A stretch of DNA of 64,000 nucleotides from assembly GCA_002439165.1 (NCBI GenBank), contig DJTE01000010.1, positions 1-64,000 of the forward strand. Reading direction: 5' to 3'. The notes beneath the pieces were generated by a model. That model was not told the DNA's origin and did not search any database. It saw only the letters and a program-made list of their open reading frames with translations. Made by a program: the position numbers and the translations under genes. This DNA is from Chryseobacterium indologenes. Lineage in GTDB: Bacteria; Bacteroidota; Bacteroidia; Flavobacteriales; Weeksellaceae. Shown here piece by piece: positions 49,924 through 57,766 of this stretch. Numbering within the stretch: the stretch's first letter is position 1; every line of letters begins with the position of its first letter.

Positions 49924-50163
49924 TTACTTTTTAATCAATCCGTTTCTTACAGCTCTTTCTAAAGCTTCTTCGATTCCAATCTTGTTAATCACTCTCAATC
50001 CATGAGCTGATACTTTCAGTGTAACGTGCTTATCCTGCTCCGGAAGGTAAAACTTCTTCTCTAATAAGTTAATTTCAAAACGACGCTTCGTTTTGTTATT
50101 AGCGTGAGAAACGTTGTTACCAACCATTGCACGCTTTCCTGTTATTTGGCAAATTCTTGACAT
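49924..50163 (-). CDS. rpmB: 50S ribosomal protein L28
   Basis: A 79-residue protein with MSRICQITGKRAMVGNNVSHANNKTKRRF and the C-terminal RVINKIGIEEALERAVRNGLIKK typical of L28. First gene of the rpmB-rpmG-DUF4295 operon. A TTATTTTGC sequence preceded by TTG at about 20-nt spacing (minus strand, about 50199-50232) is a weak promoter candidate. Confidence 0.97.
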   Translation of the reverse strand: MSRICQITGKRAMVGNNVSHANNKTKRRFEINLLEKKFYLPEQDKHVTLKVSAHGLRVINKIGIEEALERAVRNGLIKK

Positions 50164-50367
50164 ATCTCGATGTTCTTATTTGTATAATATTTGAGAGTGC
50201 AAAATAACGAAGAATTTTTTAGATAGACAAATCTTTTGGAAAATATTTGCAAATAACTGGCTGATTAATAATATTGAATTTTAAAATACCCGAAATTCTG
50301 AGATACTCAGCCCAATAAGGGTGATATATTTCATGTAATCCGGCTCAGGGAAGCTGTATAAATGTTC

Positions 50368-50375
50368 TATCTTTG
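50368..50375 (+). promoter_or_regulatory. Candidate -7 element for the T9SS cargo gene
   Basis: TATCTTTG, a perfect -7 match, 27 nt upstream of the ATG at 50403. A -33 TTG at normal spacing was not seen. Confidence 0.5.
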
Positions 50376-50402
50376 TTTTTAATTAATCTAAATAAAAATA
50401 AT

Positions 50403-52115
50403 ATGAGGAGGATTTGTATTCTTTTATCAATGCTTCCGGTAGGAATTATGGCGCAGAATTACGCTGAAATTCAGACGGGATTGAAGAATTTTTTCTATGG
50501 ATCGGCTGATGTGGCAGATATGGACAATGATGGTAAGCCGGATGTTGTGATTAATGGCGCGTTAGATATAGATGGTGACGGGCAGGCCGACGTTTCTTAT
50601 AATGAGATCTATAAAAATAGCGGAACCTCACTGATGCCTTATGCCAATGCCGGAAGTGATGCCAACCATCTGGGAGATATTAAATTCATCGATTTTGATA
50701 ATGACGGGCTGCTTGACGTGATTTCTACCGGCCTCAGCTATATGGATGTCGTAAATTACAAACATTACAGATTTAAAAATACAGGGAACGGACTGGTAAA
50801 AGAAGCGGAATTTCCTGGGAAAATCTATGGCTCTGTGGAAGTCTTTGATTTTGATCATGACGGAAAACAGGATTATGTGATCAACGGAACACAGTATGTG
50901 GAAGGAACAGGATTTATCAACGACCTGGATTATTACCGGAATACAGGAAACAGCTTTGAACTGACAAGAAGCTGGATGGAAGGAACACAGAACGGCAGCT
51001 TTAAAATGGTAGACCTGAATAATGATCATCTTCTGGATCTTGTTATCCTGGGAACGAATACGGGAAGTGCACCATTATTTAAAGTCTACCTGAATGAAGG
51101 CGGAACACTTGAACTTTCCCAGGATTTTAATGCGATGTCCAGCGGAAAGCTTGATTTTGCCGACTTTAATGCAGACGGTTATCAGGATATTGTGGTTTCC
51201 GGAACCGATCAGAATAATGAGCCTTATTTTGCTGTCCTGATGAATGACGGAACCGGGCATCTTACCGCACAGGAAATCAGTTCCCAGGAAATTGCAGACG
51301 CATCCATAAGCGTTGGCGATCTCAACAGCGACGGATATTATGATTTTATTATTTCAGGAAATGATGAGGATAACAATGCCGTGGTAAAAACTTTTTTATT
51401 CAATCCCTCCAATCAGGAATTTATTGAAAATATACCCACAGGTTTGCACTATTTGGGAGGTACGGGTTTCATCAATCTACTTGACTTTGACAATGACAAC
51501 CGTCTGGATGTTTTATTGGCCGGATTTGATTGGGCAGATCCGGACTATCCTTCACTTACTAAAATCTTCAGAAACACTTCTCAGGAAGTGAACCGGAAAC
51601 CCACACCTCCTGCAAACCTTAATCTTACAAAAAATGGTAACCGATTTCAGTTTTCATGGAACGGAGCAACCGACGACAAAACCCCGGTGAATGCATTGCG
51701 CTACGAAATTAAAGTGGGTTCTGCACCGGGAGCCGCAGATATTGCCAGATATACCGTAACAACACCTTCGTGGTTTCTGGATCTGGATCCTTCCGTTCAG
51801 AATGTGTACTGGAGCGTAAGATCCATTGATGCTTCCAAAACATATTCGGATCCTTCGGCTGAGGGAACACTGGCTGTGCGGGAAGCAAAGACCGGAAATA
51901 AGGTTTCTGTTTATCCTAATCCGGCATCAGATAAAGTATTTATTAAAGGTGAAAAAGTTTCGGAGGCTGAAATGTATTCAATGGACGGGAAAAAACTGAA
52001 TATTACCCTGGAACAGGATCAGACCATTAGTGTTTCGCATCTTCCGAAAGGAACTTATATTTTACAGTTGAAAATTAAAAACGAAATAACCACTCAAAAA
52101 CTTATTATTAAGTAA
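50403..52115 (+). CDS. Secreted FG-GAP/VCBS repeat protein with T9SS sorting tail
   Basis: A 570-residue exported protein. Signal peptide (about residues 1-18, ending MAQ), then about seven FG-GAP/VCBS repeats with calcium-loop motifs (DMDNDGKPDVVING, DFDNDGLLDVISTG, DFDHDGKQDYVING, DFNADGYQDIVVSG, DLNSDGYYDFIISG, DFDNDNRLDVLLAG), a fibronectin-III-like domain (residues about 400-490) and a C-terminal type A T9SS signal (VSVYPNPASDKVFIKG ... LPKGTYILQLKIKN). It should be secreted by T9SS to the cell surface, whose plug is encoded at 28 kb. Binding partner unknown. Confidence 0.9.
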   Translation: MRRICILLSMLPVGIMAQNYAEIQTGLKNFFYGSADVADMDNDGKPDVVINGALDIDGDGQADVSYNEIYKNSGTSLMPYANAGSDANHLGDIKFIDFDNDGLLDVISTGLSYMDVVNYKHYRFKNTGNGLVKEAEFPGKIYGSVEVFDFDHDGKQDYVINGTQYVEGTGFINDLDYYRNTGNSFELTRSWMEGTQNGSFKMVDLNNDHLLDLVILGTNTGSAPLFKVYLNEGGTLELSQDFNAMSSGKLDFADFNADGYQDIVVSGTDQNNEPYFAVLMNDGTGHLTAQEISSQEIADASISVGDLNSDGYYDFIISGNDEDNNAVVKTFLFNPSNQEFIENIPTGLHYLGGTGFINLLDFDNDNRLDVLLAGFDWADPDYPSLTKIFRNTSQEVNRKPTPPANLNLTKNGNRFQFSWNGATDDKTPVNALRYEIKVGSAPGAADIARYTVTTPSWFLDLDPSVQNVYWSVRSIDASKTYSDPSAEGTLAVREAKTGNKVSVYPNPASDKVFIKGEKVSEAEMYSMDGKKLNITLEQDQTISVSHLPKGTYILQLKIKNEITTQKLIIK

Positions 52116-52134
52116 ACTGAATCATTTTATCATG

Positions 52135-52164
52135 AGAAAAGCCAGACGTCCAGCTGGCTTTTCT
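52135..52164 (+). terminator. Terminator after the T9SS cargo gene
   Basis: Stem AGAAAAGCCAG/CTGGCTTTTCT (11 bp) with loop ACGTCCAG, followed by a T-tract, 20 bp after the stop codon. Confidence 0.92.
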
Positions 52165-52645
52165 TTTTTTTATAAACAGGTTTACACAGATCACACTGGT
52201 TTTTCTTTGGGATGCGCAAGGTCGCGAGAATTTATCTCCGATAAAATTTTACACTGCTGAATACATAAAAAATCGTAGATTTTTATCTTATGTGAACTTC
52301 TATGCGCAAAGTATTTATTCTTAAATATATCTAAAGCGTCAAACTTTTTTGTGCCTTTTGACTACGTCGAACCTTCGGTTTGTGGTTAAATATTCCCACA
52401 GATCGTTCAGATTTCAAGGATTTTTGTGGTGGGTTTATTTCTTCATAGATCACCCGGAGTATTTTATGGTCTCGCGGATTCTGCAGATTGAGCAGATCTG
52501 TTTTCATTCAATAAAAATTATAGATTTTTTAGCTTAAGTGAACTCCTGTACTCAAAGCATTTAAACTTATGGATACTCAAGTGTTAAATCTTTTGCGCCT
52601 GTTGCGCTTTCCAAAATATCAGACTGTTTAAAGTAAAATCGCACT
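52165..52645. repeat. Composite dispersed-repeat block, copy F
   Basis: Gene-free region between the convergent T9SS cargo and lnt genes. It has a shortened hairpin 1 (TTTATCTCCGATAAA, 52231-52245), hairpin 2 (AAAATCGTAGATTTT, 52269-52283) and a degenerate second copy near 52511-52528, with the same following words as in the 39-kb block. The 52206-52605 segment is collinear with 39046-39449. No coding frame is supported. Confidence 0.8.
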
Positions 52646-54277
52646 TTATTTCTTCGCTCTGTTTCTAAACTTTTCAATCAGGAAATAGAATAATAAGAAT
52701 CCTAAGGCAAAGATGGAAAATCTTGAAAGCAGATCTCCGGCTCTGGTATAGAAGGTCATGGTGTCATACAGGTTGACTTTGGCAAATAAAGCGGTCTGAT
52801 CTCCATAAAAAGTATCAGCTGTCACTTCACCTCTCGCATCAATATGAGCGGAAATACCGCTGTTGGCCGCACGGGCAATTTCTCTTCTTGTCTCAATGGC
52901 TCTCAGTCTGGCGTAGGATAGAAGCTGTTTGTGCCCTTCAGTAACACCCCACCACGAATCGTTGGTCATAATCCCCAGGAAATTGGCTCCTTTTTTTACG
53001 TAATCGGTAGTGAATTCTCCATAAATGCTTTCGTAGCAAATGATTGGGGCCATTCTTCCTTTATTGTAAGGATTGGTGAAGGCCATTCTTTCTTTATCGG
53101 TACCGAGAGAGGCCACTGTTCCGCCGAGATTAAGCATCGCGTCTCCTAAAAGTGGCTTTAAAACACTCATATAAGGGAAAATTTCAACCCCCGGAACCAG
53201 TTTTCCTTTATGATAGACCTGAATTTTCTGCTGGGGAGCAAGCTGTACTGCCGTATTGTAGCTTTCCACCCATAAACCCCGGTTGATCTGGTAGGCTTCT
53301 TTCGGGATATTTTCCTTGTCAGTATAAAAACGGTGGGATGAAATTCCGGTGGCAAAAACCGATCCCGGATGTAAAGTTAAAAATCCTTTGAGGTTATTCA
53401 GAAGAAGGCTCTTTTCAAAAGCTGTCTCAGAAATGGATCCTCTTCCCGGAAGAGCAGTTTCCGGAGCGATATAATAATCGATTTTTCCTTTTGAATTATT
53501 TTCAGCCAGAAGCAGCAGGTCATTCTGGATGGTAATGCTGTCTTTTGAATATTTTTCAGCATAAGGATCCAGATCAGGCTGCAACATTAACACATTCACC
53601 TGTCCGGATGGTTTTTCATCAAAGTTTTTATATTTTATCAGGGAGATGATCATTGGAAGAGCGATGAGTCCCGCTACAACGGATGAATTTCGGATAAGGT
53701 CTTTTCTCTTTCTTCCCGCTTCCCAGGTTCTCAGGGTGTAGAAGATCAGTACATTGATCAGGAGTATCCAGAAGCTTCCTCCGGTGGCACCCAGCGTGTC
53801 ATACCACTGAATCAGTTTTGGATATTCGGCAAATACGTTTCCTAAATTCAGCCACGGCCAGGTAAGTTCCCAGTTGAGATGGAATTTTTCAAAACCCATC
53901 CAGATGGCGATCAGGAATCCTAGTCCCCAATAAGTTCCCTGCGCGTTTTTATACCAGTGATAACATTGGAATACCAGTGAATATAAAAAAGAATTGACAA
54001 GAACGGGAAACAGAACAGCCATCAATGAGTGGCTTCCGTCAGGGTTCTTTGAGCCGTAAAGCCATCCCGTTGTTACTACATTCCAGATCACAAAACACAA
54101 GTAGGAAAGCCCGAAAACCATCCAGCTTTTTCTTTTGTAAGAAGAGAATTTGGAAATTCCGTGTTCCATCATCAGAAGCGGAACAAGGGCAAAAAATATA
54201 AAAAACGGAACACCGTAGGTCGGCCACGAAACGGAAAGAAGCATCGCTGAAATGAGCGTAAGTAGAACGTATTTCAT
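52646..54277 (-). CDS. lnt: Apolipoprotein N-acyltransferase (Lnt)
   Basis: Adds the third acyl chain to lipoproteins in the inner membrane. The 543-residue protein has an N-terminal multi-helix region, then a nitrilase-like domain with the catalytic triad visible: Glu in YIAPETALPG, Lys in HKGKLVPGVE, Cys in PIICYESIYGE. A final membrane segment closes the protein (about 505-535). It serves the many lipoproteins in this window (adaptor, TolC-type factor, DUF4876 protein). Divergent from vanZ. Confidence 0.93.
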   Translation of the reverse strand: MKYVLLTLISAMLLSVSWPTYGVPFFIFFALVPLLMMEHGISKFSSYKRKSWMVFGLSYLCFVIWNVVTTGWLYGSKNPDGSHSLMAVLFPVLVNSFLYSLVFQCYHWYKNAQGTYWGLGFLIAIWMGFEKFHLNWELTWPWLNLGNVFAEYPKLIQWYDTLGATGGSFWILLINVLIFYTLRTWEAGRKRKDLIRNSSVVAGLIALPMIISLIKYKNFDEKPSGQVNVLMLQPDLDPYAEKYSKDSITIQNDLLLLAENNSKGKIDYYIAPETALPGRGSISETAFEKSLLLNNLKGFLTLHPGSVFATGISSHRFYTDKENIPKEAYQINRGLWVESYNTAVQLAPQQKIQVYHKGKLVPGVEIFPYMSVLKPLLGDAMLNLGGTVASLGTDKERMAFTNPYNKGRMAPIICYESIYGEFTTDYVKKGANFLGIMTNDSWWGVTEGHKQLLSYARLRAIETRREIARAANSGISAHIDARGEVTADTFYGDQTALFAKVNLYDTMTFYTRAGDLLSRFSIFALGFLLFYFLIEKFRNRAKK

Positions 54278-54332
54278 TAAATTAATTTAACACACAAATT
54301 TAATGTTTTTGAAATGAATAAATTTGCAACTG

Positions 54333-54755
54333 ATGTTAAAGAAATTATATAAAATATTAATCGTTCCCTATACGCTTATACTGCTGTACCTCATGTTCCT
54401 GGGAATGGGACGGTTTCAGTATGAGGACCACCTGATCCGGATAGAACCCATTTTTTCCACATGGTGGTTTATTCAGGATAATATTGTGTGGACCAATACC
54501 GTGATGATTGTTTCAGGAAACGTGATCATGTTTATTCCTTTTGGATTCCTGGGCTGGATTTTTCCGAAGCTCATGAACCTGAAACCACTGCTGTACACCT
54601 TTACTTCCTCCATTGTGATTGTAGAAGCGATGCAGTATTTTACCCGGATGGGAATCTTTGAGGTAGATGACATCATTCTGAATACGTCCGGAGTTTTCCT
54701 CGGATGGCTGTTCCGCCGTTTCTTAGAACAGAAGTTTAGCCGTTTAGTTCTTTAG
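54333..54755 (+). CDS. VanZ-family membrane protein
   Basis: A 140-residue protein with about four hydrophobic segments and the VanZ features RIEPIFSTWWFIQDN, VSGNVIMFIPFGFLGWIFPK and VEAMQYFTRMGIFEVDDIILNTSGVFLG. VanZ-like proteins are linked to glycopeptide resistance or cell-envelope properties, but most chromosomal ones are unassigned. The ATG at 54333 is chosen over the TTG at 54324; a TAAATTTG -7-like element ends six bases upstream. Its 3' end overlaps the 3' end of the convergent proC gene by 20 bp. Confidence 0.85.
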   Translation: MLKKLYKILIVPYTLILLYLMFLGMGRFQYEDHLIRIEPIFSTWWFIQDNIVWTNTVMIVSGNVIMFIPFGFLGWIFPKLMNLKPLLYTFTSSIVIVEAMQYFTRMGIFEVDDIILNTSGVFLGWLFRRFLEQKFSRLVL

Positions 54756-55539
54756 CCCTTTTCTCTGCATTTAATATTCCATTTTTTAAAATCTCTTTAA
54801 AGCTGTTTTCTTCAAAAGTCCTGAGAGCTGCTTCTGTGGTACCGCCTTTGGATGCTACATCTTTAATCAGCTCCTCCAGGCTCTTTTCTGAATTGTTGAT
54901 CAGGTGATAGGCTCCAAGCATCGTCTGCTTCACGAAAAGTTTGGAAAGGTTTTCATCAATACCCATTTCAACACCGGCCTTGATCATGGCATCTATGATA
55001 TAATAAAAATAGGCAGGCCCGCTCCCGGAAAGGGCGGTAACGCCGTTCAGCAGGTCTTCGTTTTCCAGGTAAACGGATCTCCCGGTACTGTTCAGCAGCC
55101 TTTCAATACTGATCAGTTGGCTGAAAGAGATACCTTCCGCAGCAGTATATCCCGTAATTCCCATTCCCAGAAGGGTAGGAGAGTTCGGCATAGCTCTTAC
55201 CACCAGACGGTGGTTCAGCAGATTCTGGATTTTTTCAATGGTAATTCCGGCCATGATAGAAAGAACCATCTGATTTTCCTTTAATGAAAACCTGATATTT
55301 TCGGTGGTATACTGAAAATCCTGGGGTTTTACAGCGATAATAACAAGATCGGCATCCAGTTCTTCAGTTTCGTCAAAAGTGGAAATCCGGGATTTGGGAA
55401 ATTCTTCCGTTATTTTTGGAATTTTAGACTGGTTTCTCGTGATCAGATGTAGATTTTCAGGTTTGATAAGTTCATATTTCAAAAATGATTTTGAAAAGGA
55501 GAGTCCCATATTGCCGGCACCCAGAATTGCTATTTTCAT
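54736..55539 (-). CDS. proC: Pyrroline-5-carboxylate reductase (ProC)
   Basis: Last step of proline synthesis: reduces pyrroline-5-carboxylate with NAD(P)H. The 267-residue protein begins with the Rossmann motif IAILGAGNMGLSF, has RAMPNSPTLLGMGITGY, and the catalytic-region ALSGSGPAYFYYIIDAM followed by VASKGGTTEAALRTF. Length and motifs are standard. The gene overlaps the vanZ 3' end by 20 bp in a convergent arrangement. Confidence 0.95.
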   Translation of the reverse strand: MKIAILGAGNMGLSFSKSFLKYELIKPENLHLITRNQSKIPKITEEFPKSRISTFDETEELDADLVIIAVKPQDFQYTTENIRFSLKENQMVLSIMAGITIEKIQNLLNHRLVVRAMPNSPTLLGMGITGYTAAEGISFSQLISIERLLNSTGRSVYLENEDLLNGVTALSGSGPAYFYYIIDAMIKAGVEMGIDENLSKLFVKQTMLGAYHLINNSEKSLEELIKDVASKGGTTEAALRTFEENSFKEILKNGILNAEKRAKELNG

Positions 55540-55565
55540 ATATTTTGTGTCTTGTTAATTAAGAA

Positions 55566-56129
55566 TTATTCAAATAAATATTTTCTGAAAACCATTGAAT
55601 AATTATCATTAAAGGTAATAAGTTTAATTTTTTTATAATTGATTTTTTGTGGTTTTTTGTCAATTTTACCAGCTGGATTATAATTCTTGATTAGCACCGA
55701 TTTATCGTTTGCATTTAAAATTTCTCCTATTGAAAATATTTCTGCCTCTTTTTTTGTGCTGCCAATCGAACAGTGGAAATCCTGCTTCTGTAAAGATCTG
55801 AAAAATGTTTCAAAATTTTCTAAAGCTGTTTTTTCAATTATTTTCTGACTGAACTTTATAGCACCTTCACGAGATAAAATTCTTTTCATTGCTTTGTCAT
55901 AAATATTACATCGTATGCTGGATATTCTTTTCTCCGGAACAGTTTTGAAACCTGTAAAAGCGAAGTCGTCAAACTCAGCGGTCATTACCAGTTCGTCAGA
56001 CATTTTAACAATGATTCCATAAATAAACTGATCAGGATTTTCGTCAAGATAAATTTTAACAAAGTTATTTTTTTGAATGTGTTTATGGATTAACTTTTTA
56101 AATTCCTTGTCAGAATGATCTTTAGACAT
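55566..56129 (-). CDS. Hypothetical protein
   Basis: A 187-residue cytosolic protein that I do not recognise. It has no signal peptide. Beta-rich segments (FVKIYLDENPDQFIYGIIVKMSDELV; KLITFNDNYSMVFRKYLFE) suggest a small beta-barrel fold, such as an Lsm/SH3-like domain, but this is speculative. I start at the ATG at 56129; another in-frame ATG at 56183 would add 18 residues that look untranslated. It lies 26 bp upstream of proC and may be cotranscribed. Confidence 0.6.
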   Translation of the reverse strand: MSKDHSDKEFKKLIHKHIQKNNFVKIYLDENPDQFIYGIIVKMSDELVMTAEFDDFAFTGFKTVPEKRISSIRCNIYDKAMKRILSREGAIKFSQKIIEKTALENFETFFRSLQKQDFHCSIGSTKKEAEIFSIGEILNANDKSVLIKNYNPAGKIDKKPQKINYKKIKLITFNDNYSMVFRKYLFE

Positions 56130-56183
56130 GATGTTATTTTTTAACGAAAATAATGTTTTTTCATCATAAGTTGAAGATCTCAC

Positions 56184-56567
56184 GCTAAGTTTACTCTTTT
56201 ATTTACTTTAATCTAAGGTTTTTATGACCAGTTTTTTATGCCGTTCATGCACGAATTTATTATTGTATCCGTGGCAATAAAACTTTTATACCTGTTGTCG
56301 TTAAAAAGGTTTCCCACAGATTGCTCAGATAACACAGATCTGTGCGGATATTTTTTTCTATTGCAAATTTTACACATTACAATAAAAAAATCTGCTCAAT
56401 CTGCCAGATCCGCAAGAAAATAAAGATCTCGATATTCATGGCAAATAATATGGATCAAAATTTTCATTTTAGATTTTGAAATCCTCTTTATCAGAAGAAA
56501 TAAATTAATTAATGAAGAAGTTAAACATTTCCGAATTTTAAAAACTTTGATTGGTTTATCAACAAAA
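56184..56567. repeat. Gene-free region with dispersed-repeat fragment G
   Basis: Contains TTTCCCACAGATTGCTCAGAT (the plus-strand word shared with the 39-kb and 52-kb blocks) and, inverted, AATCTGCTCAATCTGCC (reverse complement of the GCAGATTGAGCAGATT word). It is a fragment rather than a full element: the two hairpins are missing. Unlike the full copies it lies between co-directional genes. Confidence 0.6.
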
Positions 56568-56592
56568 AAAGTCCGGAATTGCACCGGACTTT
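56568..56592 (-). terminator. Terminator of the TonB receptor-peroxidase operon
   Basis: Stem AAAGTCCGG/CCGGACTTT with a 7-nt loop; on the minus strand the stem is followed by a T-tract. It is 23 bp beyond the peroxidase stop codon. Confidence 0.85.
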
Positions 56593-56614
56593 CTTCAATT
56601 ATATTCGTTTCAAT

Positions 56615-57763
56615 TTATTCTACGGGAAACTCCGGTCTTCTCATTTTGAATTTTGTTCCGGAAAGGGATTCGAGGAAAGCGACAAGAGCCTTTTTTTCCT
56701 GAGGGGTTAATTTTAAAGGTTTCAGTAAAGGATCGGCTGAAGGGTAATTCGGGTCCAGCTGTTTCTTTTCAGGAGTTGGGTCCATCATATGCATTCCGCT
56801 GTCATAGATGTTTACGACACCTTCCAGATCACCGAACAGACCGTTGTGCATCCACGGCTGTGTAAGCAGAAGGTCTCTGAGTTGAGGGGTTTTAAATTTA
56901 CCGATGTCTTCAGGTTTTTTAGTGATATTATACAGACCCAGATCTTCGTATTTTCTTTTGTAATACGTTAGTCCGATATTGTGGAAAGATTCGTCCGTAA
57001 GGTACTGTCCGCTGTGGCAGTTCATGCATCTTGCTTTTGTACGGAAAACATGCATCCCATAGATCTCTTCATCGGTTAGTGCATTATGTTTGCCTTCCAG
57101 GAATTTATCGAAACGGCTCGGCTGGCTTTTGATGGTTTTCTGGAAATCAGCAATGGCTTTCACAATCCTGTCATAGGTTACTTTATCATCACCATAAGCA
57201 TTTTTGAAAAGCTGGGTATAGCCTTTTACAGCCTGGATCTTGGCAGGCAGGGTTTTTACATCCATGGCCATTTCGTGGTGAGCGCCAAGAGGTCCGGAAG
57301 CCTGTTCTTCAAGGGTTTTGGCTCTTCCGTCCCAGAAAAATGACTGTCTTTCCGCAATATTATAGAGCGACATGGTATTTCTGTTGCCCAGGAGGTGATT
57401 ATTTCCCAGAGCGACACGTCTGCGGTCTGACCAGCCCATTTCCGGGTCGTGGCAGGAGCTGCACGAAATCTGGTTGGATTGGGATAATTTAGGATCAAAG
57501 AACAGCATTTTTCCTAAAATGACGCCTGGTTTATCCTGATCTGCAAAATAAGCGGAATCAAATTGAATAGGAGCGAATTCTTTCCATTTTACCCCGTAAT
57601 CGATGGTGGGTTTCGGCCATTCCGAAATCGCTTTTTTATAGCTTTTTACAATATCCTCAATCGTCGGGTCCTGAACTTCCATCAGATCCTGGCCTACTTT
57701 GGGTGTAAAGCTTAATAAAATAAATACAACGACTCCTAAAGCTCCGAATATTCCTTTTTTCAT
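56615..57763 (-). CDS. Di-haem cytochrome c peroxidase (MauG/CcpA family)
   Basis: A 382-residue periplasmic protein with a signal peptide or N-terminal anchor (about residues 1-22). Two c-type haem motifs are seen: CSSCH at residues 101-105 and CMNCH at 246-250, with conserved neighbours (SCHDPEMGWSDRRRVALG, MHNGLFGDLEGVV). The family reduces H2O2 or oxidises other substrates with haem iron. It is the last gene of a tight operon (TonB receptor, DUF4876, DUF6850, this gene; 3-bp gap to the preceding gene), which points to a role in metal handling rather than simple peroxide defence; this is an inference. Confidence 0.93.
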   Translation of the reverse strand: MKKGIFGALGVVVFILLSFTPKVGQDLMEVQDPTIEDIVKSYKKAISEWPKPTIDYGVKWKEFAPIQFDSAYFADQDKPGVILGKMLFFDPKLSQSNQISCSSCHDPEMGWSDRRRVALGNNHLLGNRNTMSLYNIAERQSFFWDGRAKTLEEQASGPLGAHHEMAMDVKTLPAKIQAVKGYTQLFKNAYGDDKVTYDRIVKAIADFQKTIKSQPSRFDKFLEGKHNALTDEEIYGMHVFRTKARCMNCHSGQYLTDESFHNIGLTYYKRKYEDLGLYNITKKPEDIGKFKTPQLRDLLLTQPWMHNGLFGDLEGVVNIYDSGMHMMDPTPEKKQLDPNYPSADPLLKPLKLTPQEKKALVAFLESLSGTKFKMRRPEFPVE

Positions 57764-57766
57764 GTC

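Noticed and set aside
52349..52537. 62-codon ORF in the 52-kb repeat block
   Set aside because: Falls in a dispersed non-coding repeat; the homologous 39-kb copy does not keep the frame as a convincing gene.
56238..56423. 61-codon ORF in the region before the peroxidase gene
   Set aside because: Lies in repeat fragment G and lacks a plausible start or family resemblance.
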